Shown here: positions 14,101 through 29,100 of the stretch, piece after piece
How positions within the stretch are numbered: position 1 is the stretch's first letter
Layout of the letters: each line of letters starts with the position of its first letter
Assembly (NCBI RefSeq): GCF_037975245.1
Contig: NC_092581.1
Span: forward strand, 16,433,303 to 16,497,302
Reading direction: 5' to 3'
Source of the DNA: Apostichopus japonicus
Lineage: Eukaryota > Echinodermata > Holothuroidea > Aspidochirotida > Stichopodidae
Length of the DNA: 64,000 nucleotides
Position numbers and translations under genes: made by a program
Notes under the pieces: model-generated
Database searches by the model: none
Told to the model about the DNA's origin: nothing
What the model saw: the letters and a program-made list of their open reading frames with translations, nothing else

Positions 14101-17100
14101 GGAGATAATTGAGTGCTGGAAGACACATATCAAAGGACACCTGACGGGCAGATCGATCCCCGGGGGATGGTGGAGGGGTCGGGAATGGACCATTGCTTGC
14201 AAAAGTTGGTGGTGGTGAGTCTGAACTTGCTTCATCACATCCTATGAAGTTTAAAAGTTATAAAGTTATAAAGTGGAAGGTTTACATTCTTTTATCAAGG
14301 CCAGAGTCTTCTCGTACGACTTGACAACGGTTAATCTCTAATCGTTGATAACTTGTCGCACCAATGCACAAACGAGTGTGAAATTCAAATAGTCCATCCC
14401 AGGGGTTACTAATGATACGGCTAGGACAAAATCCTTACATCACAAATCCACTTGCCTTTACTATTTAACCACAACACTTTCAAGTGAGGAAAGCCTAAAC
14501 AAAGGCAAAAAACAAAGGCAGCAAATTTCTTTGTGTTATTTTAGGCACATTGGAATGTAATCTGTGTGATATACTGGTAGTAGCCTAATACTTAAATTGG
14601 GATGCAACATTTTGACAAAACAATTTTTACTTCAATGCAGATATGACTACTCCTTCAGACAAAACCAGAGAAATATTATCTACAGTAGCCATCAACACTG
14701 GTAATTTTTTGGGGTAGCTGTTCTTCAAATCACAAGAAACAAAAAAAAGATTCTTCAGTGTTAATCAAATCCTATTTCCAACAATTTGTATCAGGAATGT
14801 TCAAATTGACCTCCATTAACAAAGGATAGTTCTTCTAACATTTTTAACTGACCCTTCAAATGACTCTACCATTCCAAACCCTGAGTGATAATAATTGTTT
14901 TACATTCTTACCGGTTGATCTTACAAACTTGAGAAGACACAGAATGCAGTCAATAGCAGCATTGGCGAACACGGCAGCATTGTCTGTGTTAAGAAAGGCT
15001 TCAAAGACGTTACAGACTGGTGCCAATGGATGTTCAGCAGCAGCAGTACTATGGTCCCCAGAGGCTTCTTGGGTGGCAGCAGACTGGGAAAATCTCACTG
15101 CTCTTAACGCACCAAACAGAGGGCGCCATCCTGACTTGATATTAGTGAATGAGGCCTCAACTAGCTCGCAGATAGATGTAACAACCTATGGAGATAATGA
15201 TTTGCTGACTTATTTAAATTTTAAAGTTCTTACTATACTTTATGTAATTTTATCACACACATCTCCATTTGATTCTATATTTTGTAAGGTTGTGTCAAAA
15301 ACTTGCAATTATGTAACCAGAGAGAAAGCCCTCCCAGCAGTTACTTGCCTCTAAATACATTACATATGCAGCACAAGAGTAGTTTGCAAGCTAATCGTGG
15401 CTGAAGTACCTAAGCCGACCTTTGACCTCCACCTAGAACAGCAAGGAGGTTCTACTACATATGGGAAAGTCAAATTAGCATTCCCATCTTTATTGAGACC
15501 TGTCCTTTAGAAATTTGTAGGTTGTAGGGTTGACTTCTGCAAACCTTAAATGAGCTTTCCCTAATACCAAATTGTGGAGCAATTTTACTTATCATTTGGA
15601 TAATCTACAAGTTATCTTACAAGCTAGCGATTCACATACACACACATACACACCAACTTAACTGCATAGGTTACCCAAGTAAATGAGATTTGAGGGAACT
15701 AGGTCTCTGCAGTTGACAGCCATCACAAATACTTGGCACCCTCCTTCCCCCTCACTCCAGCCACAACCATGTTGCCCTTAAGTCTACATCCAACTAACCT
15801 CTCCACTGCCTCTGTTTAAGCCACTATTACCACTGACGCATTGTACACTTGTAGCAGGATCACAATGCAATTCTTTAGTTTATATGTCAATTCCAAATAA
15901 TGGAAATATAAAGCTATGACAATTGCAAGACTGCTTTGCGTGTGATTACAATCACACGAAAGAATTCTTGGGCAATGAAATTTCCAGACCCAAAGGTATT
16001 ATCAAGTGATGTGGTGACAAGGTTGTCTCACTTCATGATCAGTTTAAGTCTTACTTTGAAAAAAAAACTAGTTATATTACTCAATACTTTTGGTAAAATT
16101 GTCAGAATTTGGCAATACACAACAAAATCCAAAAATATTGTTCCAAAAGAAGTAAAATTAAACCTCACCTGGTCTTGCACATCACTGTCACAGAGCTCCA
16201 GGCAGAGTAAACTTTCAAAGGGTTTCAGTAAGGCCTCATGGAAATGAAAATAATCCAGCTCCATCTTACAAGTGAAGATCTCGGTCAGAACGTCATGAAT
16301 AATGGCCGTAGCTCTCTTAGAGACGTGACGGTCCTTGTGGCATGCAGCCTATAATGAATGAAAGCAAGAGAAGACAAGATAACTTACAGTAACTAACTGG
16401 TTGCCAAGCAAAACCAAAATCATAATAACATCTCAGATTCACTCAAATTATTATAGCAATATCCTCTACAAAAATCTATGAAATTTTACTTTTTTACTGA
16501 ATGCAAGCCACAGCAGGTAATGACCAAATGATATCAGATCAAAATATTACTAACAATGTAGGCTAGGCTAATGTCTCTCCTGTGATTAGTGTGGTAGGTC
16601 TAGGTAAGTAGTGATATTGGTTTTAAAGGCAACACACTTTAAGTGGTGAGATCAAGGCACAAACACACTATTTTCTGTATGAGCAGACTTAATTATGAGA
16701 GATATTATACTGGAATTGCAACCAGCTAATTGAATTATTATGTTTGAGTTTTCTTTTACAGTTATTCTATAGGATTAAGAGATCAACTTATCTCATAAGT
16801 GTAAGCAATCAAGGTTAAGGGAATTAAAATTGATAATTTACCTCTACAAGATGTGGAGCTACCATACTCCAGGCCTGCATGAGATGGAGTAGTGGTCGAC
16901 TGGACTGCCTGACACATTTCAGGATGACATCACCCATTCGATAGAGATGAAGAGAGGTCTCAGCCTTATCGCTGGTGGAGACAGATTTACTGGGAGAGGT
17001 TGGTATAACTAAACTCTTCACCTTCTTTTGAGTCGGGTAGGTATTGTAGAGCTGTAGCTGAGAGGCAGCACAAAGCTCTTGGAGAAAACTAAGGAGAGCT

Positions 17101-20100
17101 TTAAGATTTAGCTTTAAAGCAGCTTCTTCAAACAATCTGTATGTAAAATGGAAAGACATTTTAAAAACCATGTGTACAGACGATTAAAGTACAATGTAAT
17201 AGAAATCTAAAAAACTTCATACTTGCCAAAATGAATGAACTTTGTGCAAATTTGACTGTAACATAAAATCTAGTTAAAGAGCAGAAGAATTACTTAATTC
17301 ACAATTTGTCACTTTTCAGCCTTTTCCTACATATATTTACACAATTTTTTTGAATATTTTCTTCACTTTTTAGATCTCTCGCAATTCTTAAATTTTTTTG
17401 CATACCTTTACATTCTTCTTAAATTTTTAAATTCTTAATTTTTTTTATATATCTTCATCACATATTTTTTTTAATTTCTTGCTCATATTTATTACGGAGC
17501 AGGAGCAAGGTTTTGATTTTCGATGTGTAATATTTTTATACATTGGTTGAATAAATGATTTGAATTTGAATTGAGAAATGGTCACAAAGAGGGGAACCCT
17601 GATAGACCCAGCCAATCAATAGACTCAACACAACTTGTCACGACATATCCAAAGTATGTTTCTTTTACATGAATCCATTACTTTGTAAAAAAACTTCAAA
17701 CTAATCATGCAAAAGCTGATTAAATCAAATCAATTTGACAATTATGACTGAATTTTTAGTTATGAAAGTCACAATAACTGAACAGCATGCTACAGTCGTT
17801 AACATTATGCTCAATAGTAGGACCAAATCATAGCCATTCATGAATTTTCTCTAGGGCTACAGTTGACGAACATGGGCATGACTGAAATGCTGGTTTTGAA
17901 AGTATCTCCATTGCTGGATTTTTCAGACATTTTGCAGAAAATGTTTCTATAGTTTTCGGAGTTTGTGATCCAAATACCAAGTTATCTCTCATGCATCCTG
18001 AGCTATGATTGGTTGGCGTGGGAATCTGGTGGGTTGGCGTGGGAATCTGGCGGGTTGGCGTGGGAATCTGGCGGGTTGGCGTGGGAATCTGGCGGGTTGG
18101 CGTGGGAATCTGGCGGGTTGGCGTGGGAATCTGGCGGGTTGGCATGGGAATCTGGTGGGTTGTGGCGCAGTCCTCAATGGAGGACCATGAGTAGTGGGCC
18201 TTAAAAGTTTGTTGACCACTACTCTAGCGCAAACTAACCTGTCAACCGATGAGGATAAGCTACAGAGCACTTTGGAAGCACAACTAGGGGCCAGGAGTGC
18301 TCCAGTCGCAGAGCTTATCTCAAATCCTTTCTCCATTTTCTCTTTCTTAACGATGTCTTGAACCGACTGATCTGAGTCGAAGTCCGACTGATCTGGAGGA
18401 AGACTGACTGGTGTGTACGCCGGAGCGGAATCGAGGTTGCCAAGGTCAAAGGTCGCCTCGCCTGCTTTGGAATCATTCACTTTTGGGATGATAGTCTGAG
18501 GAGAAGGAACTCCCTTGTCCTTGGTAAACTGTGTGTGCTCTAACTGGGACACGTATGCACAACATCTGTATGAGAGAAGAGAAACAGATGTAGAGGAATT
18601 GCCGTAACTAAGACCACATACTGATAAGATGATCAACTGTAGAGATCTAAAAGGTACAGGGATCTATTGACTTCAAGTATCCGTGTGTTTTTTCACAAAT
18701 ATTTTTATAAATAAAATTTAAAATAAAATTAAAAAAAGAAATAATATGTTTTCACACGTACTAATAATAATATAATAATGATAATCAGCAGTTATTTTTA
18801 CGATGCTTAAGTGACCACAAATGTGGGAGAAACCAGCAAGTCTTATGGAATTGCAACTTACACGTCGGGTGGCTTCCAATTCAACATTTTAACTCAAATT
18901 TGGAGTCATTTCACATGAGAAAACTGTTGATTGCTCTTGGATGAAAAACCAACCTTACTAAGACACCGCCAGGTATCGAACCCGGAACCTCCCGATTGCT
19001 AAGCCTCATTGCTTCAAATGCCACCGCCTTTATCCACTCGGCCACAGCACCGGCACTATTAGATTAGTAATTCAAGTGACCTAGTTCAAATTCACATCTA
19101 ATTCTCTTTCATAGCTCCATAGTTTGGAATTGTACGGATAGCTACATATGCTACATATTCTATTGTTCTTTCCTGGTTATGTTGATGATAAATGCTTCCT
19201 ATCCTCACCTCTAGGTATAGCCCCACACCACTCTGTATCATAAAGACTATAATATATCGGAATAACTGACAATTGTTATAACTTCTACCTGTGTATTATT
19301 TCCCCCTGACAACGATTGCATAAATATTTAGTAGTGTCAATCATTGATAAACACACAATGCAAGCTGCTGGGACATATTTACTACCAAATTATGAGGATA
19401 TTTATTTACTGTCAGATGAATTTGACTCCATTGAGCAGCAGGGAATTAAAATAGTTGTCTGACAACATGCAGGGATGTGCCCAGGATTTCCTGAGTGCCA
19501 GGTATACTGATCGCCGTCCTGGGGGAGGGGGTGTCCCCCTCCCCTTTGGGAAATTTTTCGATTTTTGAAGTTGCTCAGATGCCAAATGCTGGCACTTGTG
19601 TAGCTTTTTTAAGCACATACACAAGTACTAGTTTTGCTAACTAACATTTTTTAATTTTTTTTTTTTAGTGAAATATATTACGTACCTGGTAAAAGTTATT
19701 AGTTTGTTTGAAAGAGATTTTAACAAGGGACCGATTGAGAGCCGTAAATAATGTTTCTCGCATGCGTAATTGATGCATCATTAGTCTGTATGATTTTGGC
19801 ATAGGCTAGGCCAATTTATGTTGAATATATTGTTAGGAATGTCAGGATTTTAGATGAAAATAGTGCTGGGTGGGATTCACAAGTTTTAAGACAGTGCTGG
19901 GCGGTAATTTTTAGTGCTGGGCGGGCCGCCCAGTGCCGCACAGCATGGGCACATCCCTGAACATGCTTTCAACGTTCCGCAACTCTGCCTGCTCAATCTT
20001 TCTCAATTTATGAGAATATTACTCATACAAGCAGAATTGGGACATAACTGACTCAAAACAGGGATTTAAGTGTAATCCCTACAGACATGCTTCTAGCTGT

Positions 20101-23100
20101 TTGCAACTAAAACATACCCCTTTTAATCCCAACATGACTAAAACTATTAACCCCTTATAGACTTAATGCGTGGACTACTCAAAACAAAACAGGGCCTTTG
20201 TTTAATGATTATACCTGAAGACATGCTTCAAGCTGTTTGCAACTAATACATACCCATTCTAATCCCAACATGACTTAAACTATTCACCCTTATAGACTAA
20301 TGCATCAACTACTCAAGACAAAACGGGGCCTTATAATAATTATACCTGAAGACATGCTTCAAGCTGTTTGCAACTAAAACATACCCCTTCTAATCCCAAC
20401 ATGAATAAAACTAATAATCCCTTATAGACTAATGCCTCCGCTACTCAAGGCAAAACTGGGCCTTATGATAATTATACCTGAAGACATGCTTCAAGCTGTT
20501 TGCAACTAATACATACTCCTTCTAATCCCAACATGACTAAAACTATTAATCCCTTATAGACTAATGCGTCGACTACTTAAGACAAAACGGGGCCTTATGA
20601 TAATTATACCTGAAGACATGCTTCAAGCTGTTTGCAACTAATACATACTCCTTCTAATCCCAACATGACTAAAACTATGAATCCCTTATAGACTAATGTG
20701 TCGACTACTCAAGACAAAAACCGGGGCCTTTATTTAATAATTATACCTGAAGACATGCTTCAAGCTGTTTGCAACTAATACATACTCCTTTTAATCCCAA
20801 CATGACTAAAACTATTAATCCCTTATAGACTAATGCGTCGACTACTCAAGACAAAACCAGGCCTTATAATAATTATACCTGAAGACATGCTTCTAGCTGT
20901 TTGCAACTAAAACATACCCCTTCTAATCCCAACATGACTAAAACTATTCACCCTTATAGACTAATGCATCGAATACTCAAGACAAAACCAGGCCTCTTTA
21001 TTTAATAATTATACCGGAAGACATGCTTCAAGCTGTTTGCAACTAATACATACCCATTCTAATCCCAACATGACTAAAAATATTCACCCTTTTAGACTAA
21101 TGCATCAACTACTCAAGACAAAACCAGGCCTCTTTATTTAATATTTATACCTGAAGACATGCTTCCAACACTCTGCTGAGTGACTGCCCATTTCTACACC
21201 CATAGACAGTATAGCATCCATACTAAGTGCATGCACGGCGTGAAGTCTCATTCCCGATGGTGTTCTGCTGGGCCATACTTTACGAGATCTATTCCCCTTT
21301 TCGTTGCTGCTGTCCGATCCCGTGTCGGTGCAGGAGGCTTCAGCTAGATGTGCAAATACTCCTGCGCATCTCTTTTGTAAGCCTGACAGACAAAAAAAAT
21401 GGTTAAAATATTGTTAGATTTGGTACTAATATTCCTGAGAGAAATTACATGTGTATTAAACAGTGAATGTTTCTTTAAACATGTACAGTATGTAACATTA
21501 TTGCTATAAACATAGACTAGGCATGTTCCTGTTTACTGACTGCTCTATGGAATATAAAGAGACTCATATTTGAAAGCAAAATTATATTGAATTCATATTG
21601 AATAATATCCAAAAAGAAAGAGGACTCTTAGGCACCTTCAAACATACATATGAAATATATGACTTCAAAGCATATCAGAAAGGTGTGGGGGATGCCATGT
21701 AACAACATGAAATACAAGGAAAAGGGTTCAATGATGACAAAAGTGTTATGGGAAACCACGCCCCCTCCCACCCCACAACAATGACAAAAAGTAAATAAAA
21801 CTGGTGGCCTAACTTGCATAAATATTTACCATAAAATATTATTAAAACCATAAAATTTGAAATCTCCCAATTTCTTATCTTTCTTTCAATACTAATGTCA
21901 TGATACAGGATATGCCCCTAAATTCATCTTCCATACAACAAAATGAAATAAAAGGAAAAGGGTTCAATGATGACAACATTGTTATGAGAAAGCCATGCCC
22001 CCCCCCCTTGAAAATTATAACAAAACTGGGGCCTAACTTGCATAAATATTTACCATAAAACCATAAATTTGAAATCTCCAATTTATTATCTTTCTTTTAA
22101 TACTAAGGTCATGATACAGGATATTCCCCTAAATTCATCCTTAAAATTTACAAACAAATTCCTATTCCTTATGGTGTGGCTTAGAAAGGGGTCAATGATT
22201 CACTGACCTAATTTACAGGTAAGTTCTGCAGCTTTGCGTAGTCCATCTAAGCTGAGACAAAGGACATCTTCATCTCTGCTCTTGCTCTCTTTGGATGAAC
22301 TTTCTTGACCTTTGACCTCCACTGACAGATTAGTACTTATTGGGACTGATAACACACTGAGGATGTTCTGCCAAAATGCTGTCAAGATATGTCTTGTGAA
22401 CTTTGACCCTGATAGAGAGGAAAAGAAGAACAACTCTCATTAATATAGAAAACTATTAATATGTTAGGTGTGACAGGGAGAAAAACATACTTTAATCTGT
22501 ATGAATAATGCTTTTACCCTGTTTTATTTTGTTATATTTACTTAAATAGATAGATTTAGTAGACACAAAGTATGCGAAGGTCTAAGGTTAAATTTCTTTC
22601 ATCAAAATTTTTCTCTACCAGTTCTGAATATTGCAACTTATTAAATTCTTAATGAGCAGAATAAAGCTCAATCAATAAATGAATTAACCAATCGATGCAA
22701 ACTGTCCAGCGTTCAAAAGTGAAATACAAATTCATCTTTGGTGGCCTAATTATAAAGACAAAACCAAATATTCCTTTCTATTGGTTTGCAAATTTACAGT
22801 ACTCCAAGACACCAACATCTTCACAGGTGGTTTTTGTAATGGAATTAGAAATCAAATTATCATCTCTCTCGATGAATCTATTTCAAAATAAAATGAATTT
22901 TTGGCTTCTTACCTGCCTGAGGAGCTGGGTGATGATCTGCTAGAAAAGCCTGAGCAGACTGGTCATATAAAAATGATGCTTCCTGTAACAACTGCCCTCC
23001 AACAGCTTGGCTTCCCATGCCATCAATATCTATCAAATAAATATTCAAGATTGGTTAAATTTATGCAGGATTATTATCATTTTATTTCTTGGTGGGGGGG

Positions 23101-26100
23101 GGGGGGTAGTTACAACATAAATCACTTGCTTAATGAATTATTTCACAACAGTTGAATTTTTTTTCTCACAAGACTTCTTTACTTTTGTCTGAAATTTTCA
23201 ATCTTTCAAACAAAATGATTTCAACACCCTAGTCTAGGCCTTCAACACTAGAAAGAAATGCAAGAATGCATTATGGTTTTGATGTTATTAGTTGCATCCT
23301 TTAGTAAACCGATACCTGGACGTTCCTTCTTAAGGTTTCATTCTTGTGAGGTTTCTACAGTTTGTTCTCTGCTTCACAGGTATATAAAGGCCATCGACTT
23401 CCAAGTCGGTAGCTCAATTGACTTTTTTTTTTTGTACAAAGTGATTTGTACCATATTATGGTTCATAGTTCACACACCATGGAAGAATTTAACCATTCCA
23501 AGTTATTGGAGTGTGTAACAGATAACCCAATTTGAAATACTGTTACTTTGTCCTCATAACTCTTGGAAATCATGGAAGCTTGTCAGTAACTGATACCACT
23601 CCTTCACAAGAGGAAGATTTTGAAATTAACTCCAAATGTATATCAATTGAATAACCCATCCATTCAGGTATTGCAATATTTTCAATACACATTGACCTTC
23701 TGACATATGTTAAATTAAGTATTTCTCAGTTGTTGAAACAAATTAATAAATAATGTGATGTTTAGATTGTTCCCATTATTCTTTGCATATTTGAATATCA
23801 ATACTTTCACAAACAGTTCAATTGGATTGTCCAAATGTCTTGACATTGACAATGAAAACAAAGATAACAAGGGATACCTTTAAGGAATGTCCTGAGTCCT
23901 CCTCCAGAGATTTCCTGATTAAGATGGTATCCTGCCTCTCCCAGTAAATCCCTTGTGATGAGAATACGATAGAGTTCACCCAGCCAGGTGGCAGACAGGT
24001 ATACCAGCACACCACTACTATGAACACCATCAACGAATTGTTTCTGTTGATATTAAGGTTATACCTCATCAGTGAGAACTTAATTTTTTCTTTTACAAAG
24101 AACTATTCTTTAAACTTTACATGCTTGTGGTTCAATGAAGCAAAGAAGCCAAAATGTATTAAATGATAGAAAAATTTGCGTTGAAAATTGTGATCAGAAT
24201 ATTACTGCGCCATACTTGTCTAAGAGGTAGATTACTGGGTAGATATACTAGGCTAGTAATACATGTAATAGTCATACCTACTACAAGGGCAGATATCAGA
24301 GCTGCTTCTAGCTTCGGATCATAGAATGCTCAATAGTAACCTGGCTAAGAGGTAAGTTAATGGCTCATCATAGAGAGAGTACAGTTACTTCACCATACCT
24401 GTATAAGAGGTAGATTACTGGGTGATATACTAGGCTAGTAATACATGTAACAGTCATACCCACTATAAGGGCAGATATCAGAACTGCTTCTAGTGATCAT
24501 AGAATACTCAATAGTAACCTGGCTAAGAGTTAATGGCCTTATCATAGAGAGAGTGCAGTTACTGGTCCATACCTGTGTAAGAGGTAAATTACAATTACAG
24601 TCCTGCAGCAGCCCCCCCCCAACCAAATACTTTTGTGAACATTTGGGCAATATGCTGAGAATTTTTCAGGCACCTACTGAAAGAAAATAAATTGTAATGA
24701 TGTAGCTAAATGTAATTAATAGTGTGAAGAAAAACCCCCCTCCAGCCTTCCCACCTCCTACACCTATGGTTACTGTGCCACAACAATGTAAAGCACTGCT
24801 ACATACCTGTGTCAAGGGTAAGTTTCCTGGGTTGTTGTAGTGGTCACACATTAACAGCTTCATGTTCAGCAGCAAACCATAGCAGGTAGAGACATATATG
24901 CCATCAGCATTGATAACAGGTGTCAAATTCAGTTTTTGACTCGTCTGAGATTCAGAGTGGTCCGAAATCGGTTTCTTCATAGTATAACCTATGTTGGATA
25001 GAAGCAAAAGCCTACAGGTTGAGATATTTTAAAAGTATTTTAATGAATGACTATACTTAGGTATCAACTATTTAGTAAGGTGACAAAATTTCTTCCAAAG
25101 TGTCAGTGATTGCGAAGGGACACGACTGCCTGAATGATATCACATTGATATCACAGTCACATCAAAATAATATCACAATGATATTGCACTGGTATCACTT
25201 TGATATCACAATGGTGTCACATTGACATAATTGTGTTCTCACTGTGATATCACATTGATAACGCATTGATATCACAATGATATAATGGTGATCTCATGGT
25301 GATATCACTATATCATATGGTATCACATATTTATTGCAAAGTCACAATGACATCACCTTGATATTACAATAATATCACAGTGATGTGACATTGACATAAT
25401 TGTGATCTCATTGTGATATCATGAAATTGTTGTAGAAGAACAACTGGCAAATGATATAACAAGCATTGTAGCAAGTTATCTCATTCGGTAGCGTTTGGGC
25501 GCTATGGGAGGGACATGGGAGTCCTCATTACTTTGACAGAAAGCAACATAATAAGATTATATTTAATATGAGACGCAATTGGCTGGTATTAATTTGAGAA
25601 TTCCTGTCAATTACAGATTTAAGTCAACCTCAAACTGGTGTACCTGAGCCTTTAAATGTATGTTATTATTTTTGTCCAACATTGTTTTGCCCACCAATGT
25701 CATTTGGGAGGGCCAAGATATTGACTTGGGGATCCCATCCCCTGCTCCCCCCCCCCCCCCCCCCCCCCGTTATGCAACTGGTGTAAACAAACTAAAAATA
25801 TGCAACCAAAGTGCAGTTTACTGTTATTCTAAAAGGAAGATATTGAACAACGAAAATAACAATAACAATATATTTTTATGTAGCACTTTACATGATTGAA
25901 GATCTTCACACCAACACTTTTCTTATACCTGCCACAAACTTGGAAGCAAACTGTTGTAAGGCCTCATCTACTTCTGTTACATCCATCATACCCAGGATCC
26001 TGGGGAGTAGCGCCACCAATCCGTCCGCATAATCTCGGGCTCCTTGTTTCTCTCCTTCTGCCTGCATCTTTGCTATTTCATCAGATCTACTGCTCAGCCC

Positions 26101-29100
26101 ATCTAATACCAATTCACCAACTCCTCCTCCTCCTCCTAGGGAGGATGGTTTCATCTCATTCCGCTGGTGGTTCATCTCCAAACCTTGGACTGGAGCCTTA
26201 CTCTTCTCTGAAATGTTGTTGACTAAAAACAAACCAGGGAGGACGGCACATCAGTAGTGCAGTAATGAAATGGAATTTGAAGGCAGATGTGCCACAAGAC
26301 AGGTGCTTTAAGGAATACAAAACTATAGTTACATTATGCTGAAGTTTTTTTTTATTAACTTTCAAAGTGCTGTGAATAAGTCACTAGGCAAGTCAGGATT
26401 CACTATTCATAACTGACCAGTTACATAATCCATAAAACTAATTTTGCTCAAACACAGCTGTAAAAAATTGAGTTTTACCACTTTAGTACAGCCCCCCTCC
26501 TCCCCCATCCCTTCCCTGACCTACCACTACTAACCTGAAACACCTACCACTACTAACCTGAAACATTCAAGTTATACAGAATGCTTTCACATAAGTAATC
26601 TTTATTAAATAGACAATGTGAGTTTGGTAGCCAGCTAAAGGTAGTATTTCCCAATACTTACCACCAGGATTGCAGACGTTGGTCATCTCATCCTTTGTTG
26701 CTCCTTCAGCCTCTTCTCTCTCTCCTAAGTCATCTTCGTCTTTTTCTTGTTTCTCGGTCCTCCCGTCATGGCCTTTGCTGTTTGATTCATGTTCAGATTC
26801 AGATGAAGCGTTCATGCCTGATAAAATGAGTAATAACACAGTAGATGTAAATAAAAAATATGGTTTAAATCCCAACATATCAAATCAACCCCTTTGGTGA
26901 CCAGCATATTAACAAAGACTAGTAAATCATTTTTATTTTCATAACAATGTCATCATGTAGGGATGGTATACTTTATTGTTAAATGTTCTCATAAAGGACA
27001 TCAATAATGGCAATCTCTCAATATTGCTCTGTGGTTAAGGTTTGTCCTTCAAGTATGTGATTCCATCCATGGCTTGGTCAGATCTGCCCGAAAAAGACAA
27101 AATTTATACTTGCAAAGCTCTTGCGTCAAACCAATCAAAGCCACAAACAAATTTCCCTAACAGCATGCATGCATACAAAAATTTACTTTATAATTAAAGT
27201 AAATGTGTGTAACATTAATGCTCTTTTCCCCTTCTTCACTGAATAGATTTTAGACCATTTTTCCATTGAGGACTATAACTTTCACACCTGGCAACTGCAT
27301 TATATATCAGTGTAACAACATATAACATGACAAGTAAAGTTACCTGTAACCACGATACTTATTACATAAATTGTGACAAAGTCAGCTGGAAAAATTGTAA
27401 TTGAAATATTTTTCATTAAAGGAAAATGTCAAGGTGACAAAGACCCTTTCTTTAAGCCAAGTTCATAAGGTGGCATACTCCAATTAGAGTCTATATCCAT
27501 CTTCAGGAAAAGTGCCAAAAGCCTTAGGAGAGAACATCTTTTTTGACCTGTTATCAATCATAGTGTGGAATCATTTTGTGGATTGCATGTTGAAGAGCAT
27601 GAATTGAAGTACATGTGGCCAAAACATTGGGTCAATTGAGGCAATTCTAAAACCCTTTAGGCCTCCCAGGAGCAGCGTAGGAAATTGTTTACTACTGCGT
27701 GAAGAGGTTTGTTTACAAGTGACGAAAACTTCCGGCTCGGATAGCAAAAAAATCTACAGGGTCATGATACAGAAAATTGTTGGTGCCATGAAAGGCCAAC
27801 TTGTCAGCTATCCGGTGATGGGTTGGGTTTAGCTAGTGAAAACTTCTATCTAGACTTTAATAGAGACCACATTTCTTTTGTGATTTAGTGTGTAAGTCAA
27901 TGGGGCCTTTAATGGGCGTATGCTACCTTAAATTAGAAGGGTTAGATCCTTTAATCATTCCAATAATTCAGATGGTGTCTCTCTCTCTCTCTCTCACAGA
28001 GGTATTATGTTACCAATGCCTGGAGTAGATAATCAACGGTCCACATCAATACCTTAAAATGTACGATTTCAGATAACCATTATTAAAGGGGAAGCATTAT
28101 ATCGACATCATTATTAATGCAGTTGAAATGAGCAACTCTTTACTATATGCTAAGGTCTTCATACAATCATACAGCTCTCATGAATTCTATGGGATACTAA
28201 ATCATTCAGTGTATGGTTCAGTGAATGATAAAACCATAACCATTATCACCACCAAAGTCTAAAACAGTGGATTGTGATTATTTAAACACAAAAAGCACAG
28301 TCAGGACCTATTTGGTCAAATTATGTGGGACAATATTCTTTACTTAAGAAGCGAATCCAACATTACCATCCAGTGTATGTGAGTCTTCTTTCTCTTGACT
28401 CTGAAAGTATTTCAGGATAATATCAGCCTGCTGTGGTCTAATCCCCTGACCTTGGTGGAGTTGCTCAAGTGAAGTGAGAAGTGAGTAAATACACTTTACG
28501 CTGGTGTTAGAAACATGACTGATCTTGCTCTCGGCAGCCTCTGTGATACCGTCAATCAAACTGAAAAGAGGAAGGGGAAAATATTGACTGTAGTAAAGTG
28601 TAGTATCTCAAACGATGTAATCTGATCAATGTCAAGCTTACCAGGATTGTAGCCTATGGAGTGCCATATGATACTCTAGAATTGTACGTGTCAATACCCT
28701 TAATACAGCAGGACTGATGAACCATTGCTCGCTCCATGGACAAACAACATATAGAAATATCATGATAATGGGTGATTACCTACAAAAGTGTTCAGATGAT
28801 GATATGTAATTCCAGACCCTGATACAGTATGTACTGATATGTTATGATATAATATGTAATGATAGGCAATAATATGTGTCATATGATATGTATCATATGA
28901 TATGTAATGCTATGACATGATATGTAATTTTATGTAATAATATGATATGTAATGATATAGATTATATATGTAATGATATATATTATATGATATATAATGA
29001 TATGTAATAATATATATGATATGTAATAATATATATGATATGTAATGATATGTTAGATGTGATATGATATGTAATGATATAATGCTATGATATGTAATGA

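Noticed and set aside
14020-14238. 72-codon alternative frame over ARFGEF3 exon 23
   Set aside because: It overlaps the real coding frame, which matches the family (CLPALNYLHRC); the alternative frame has no homology.
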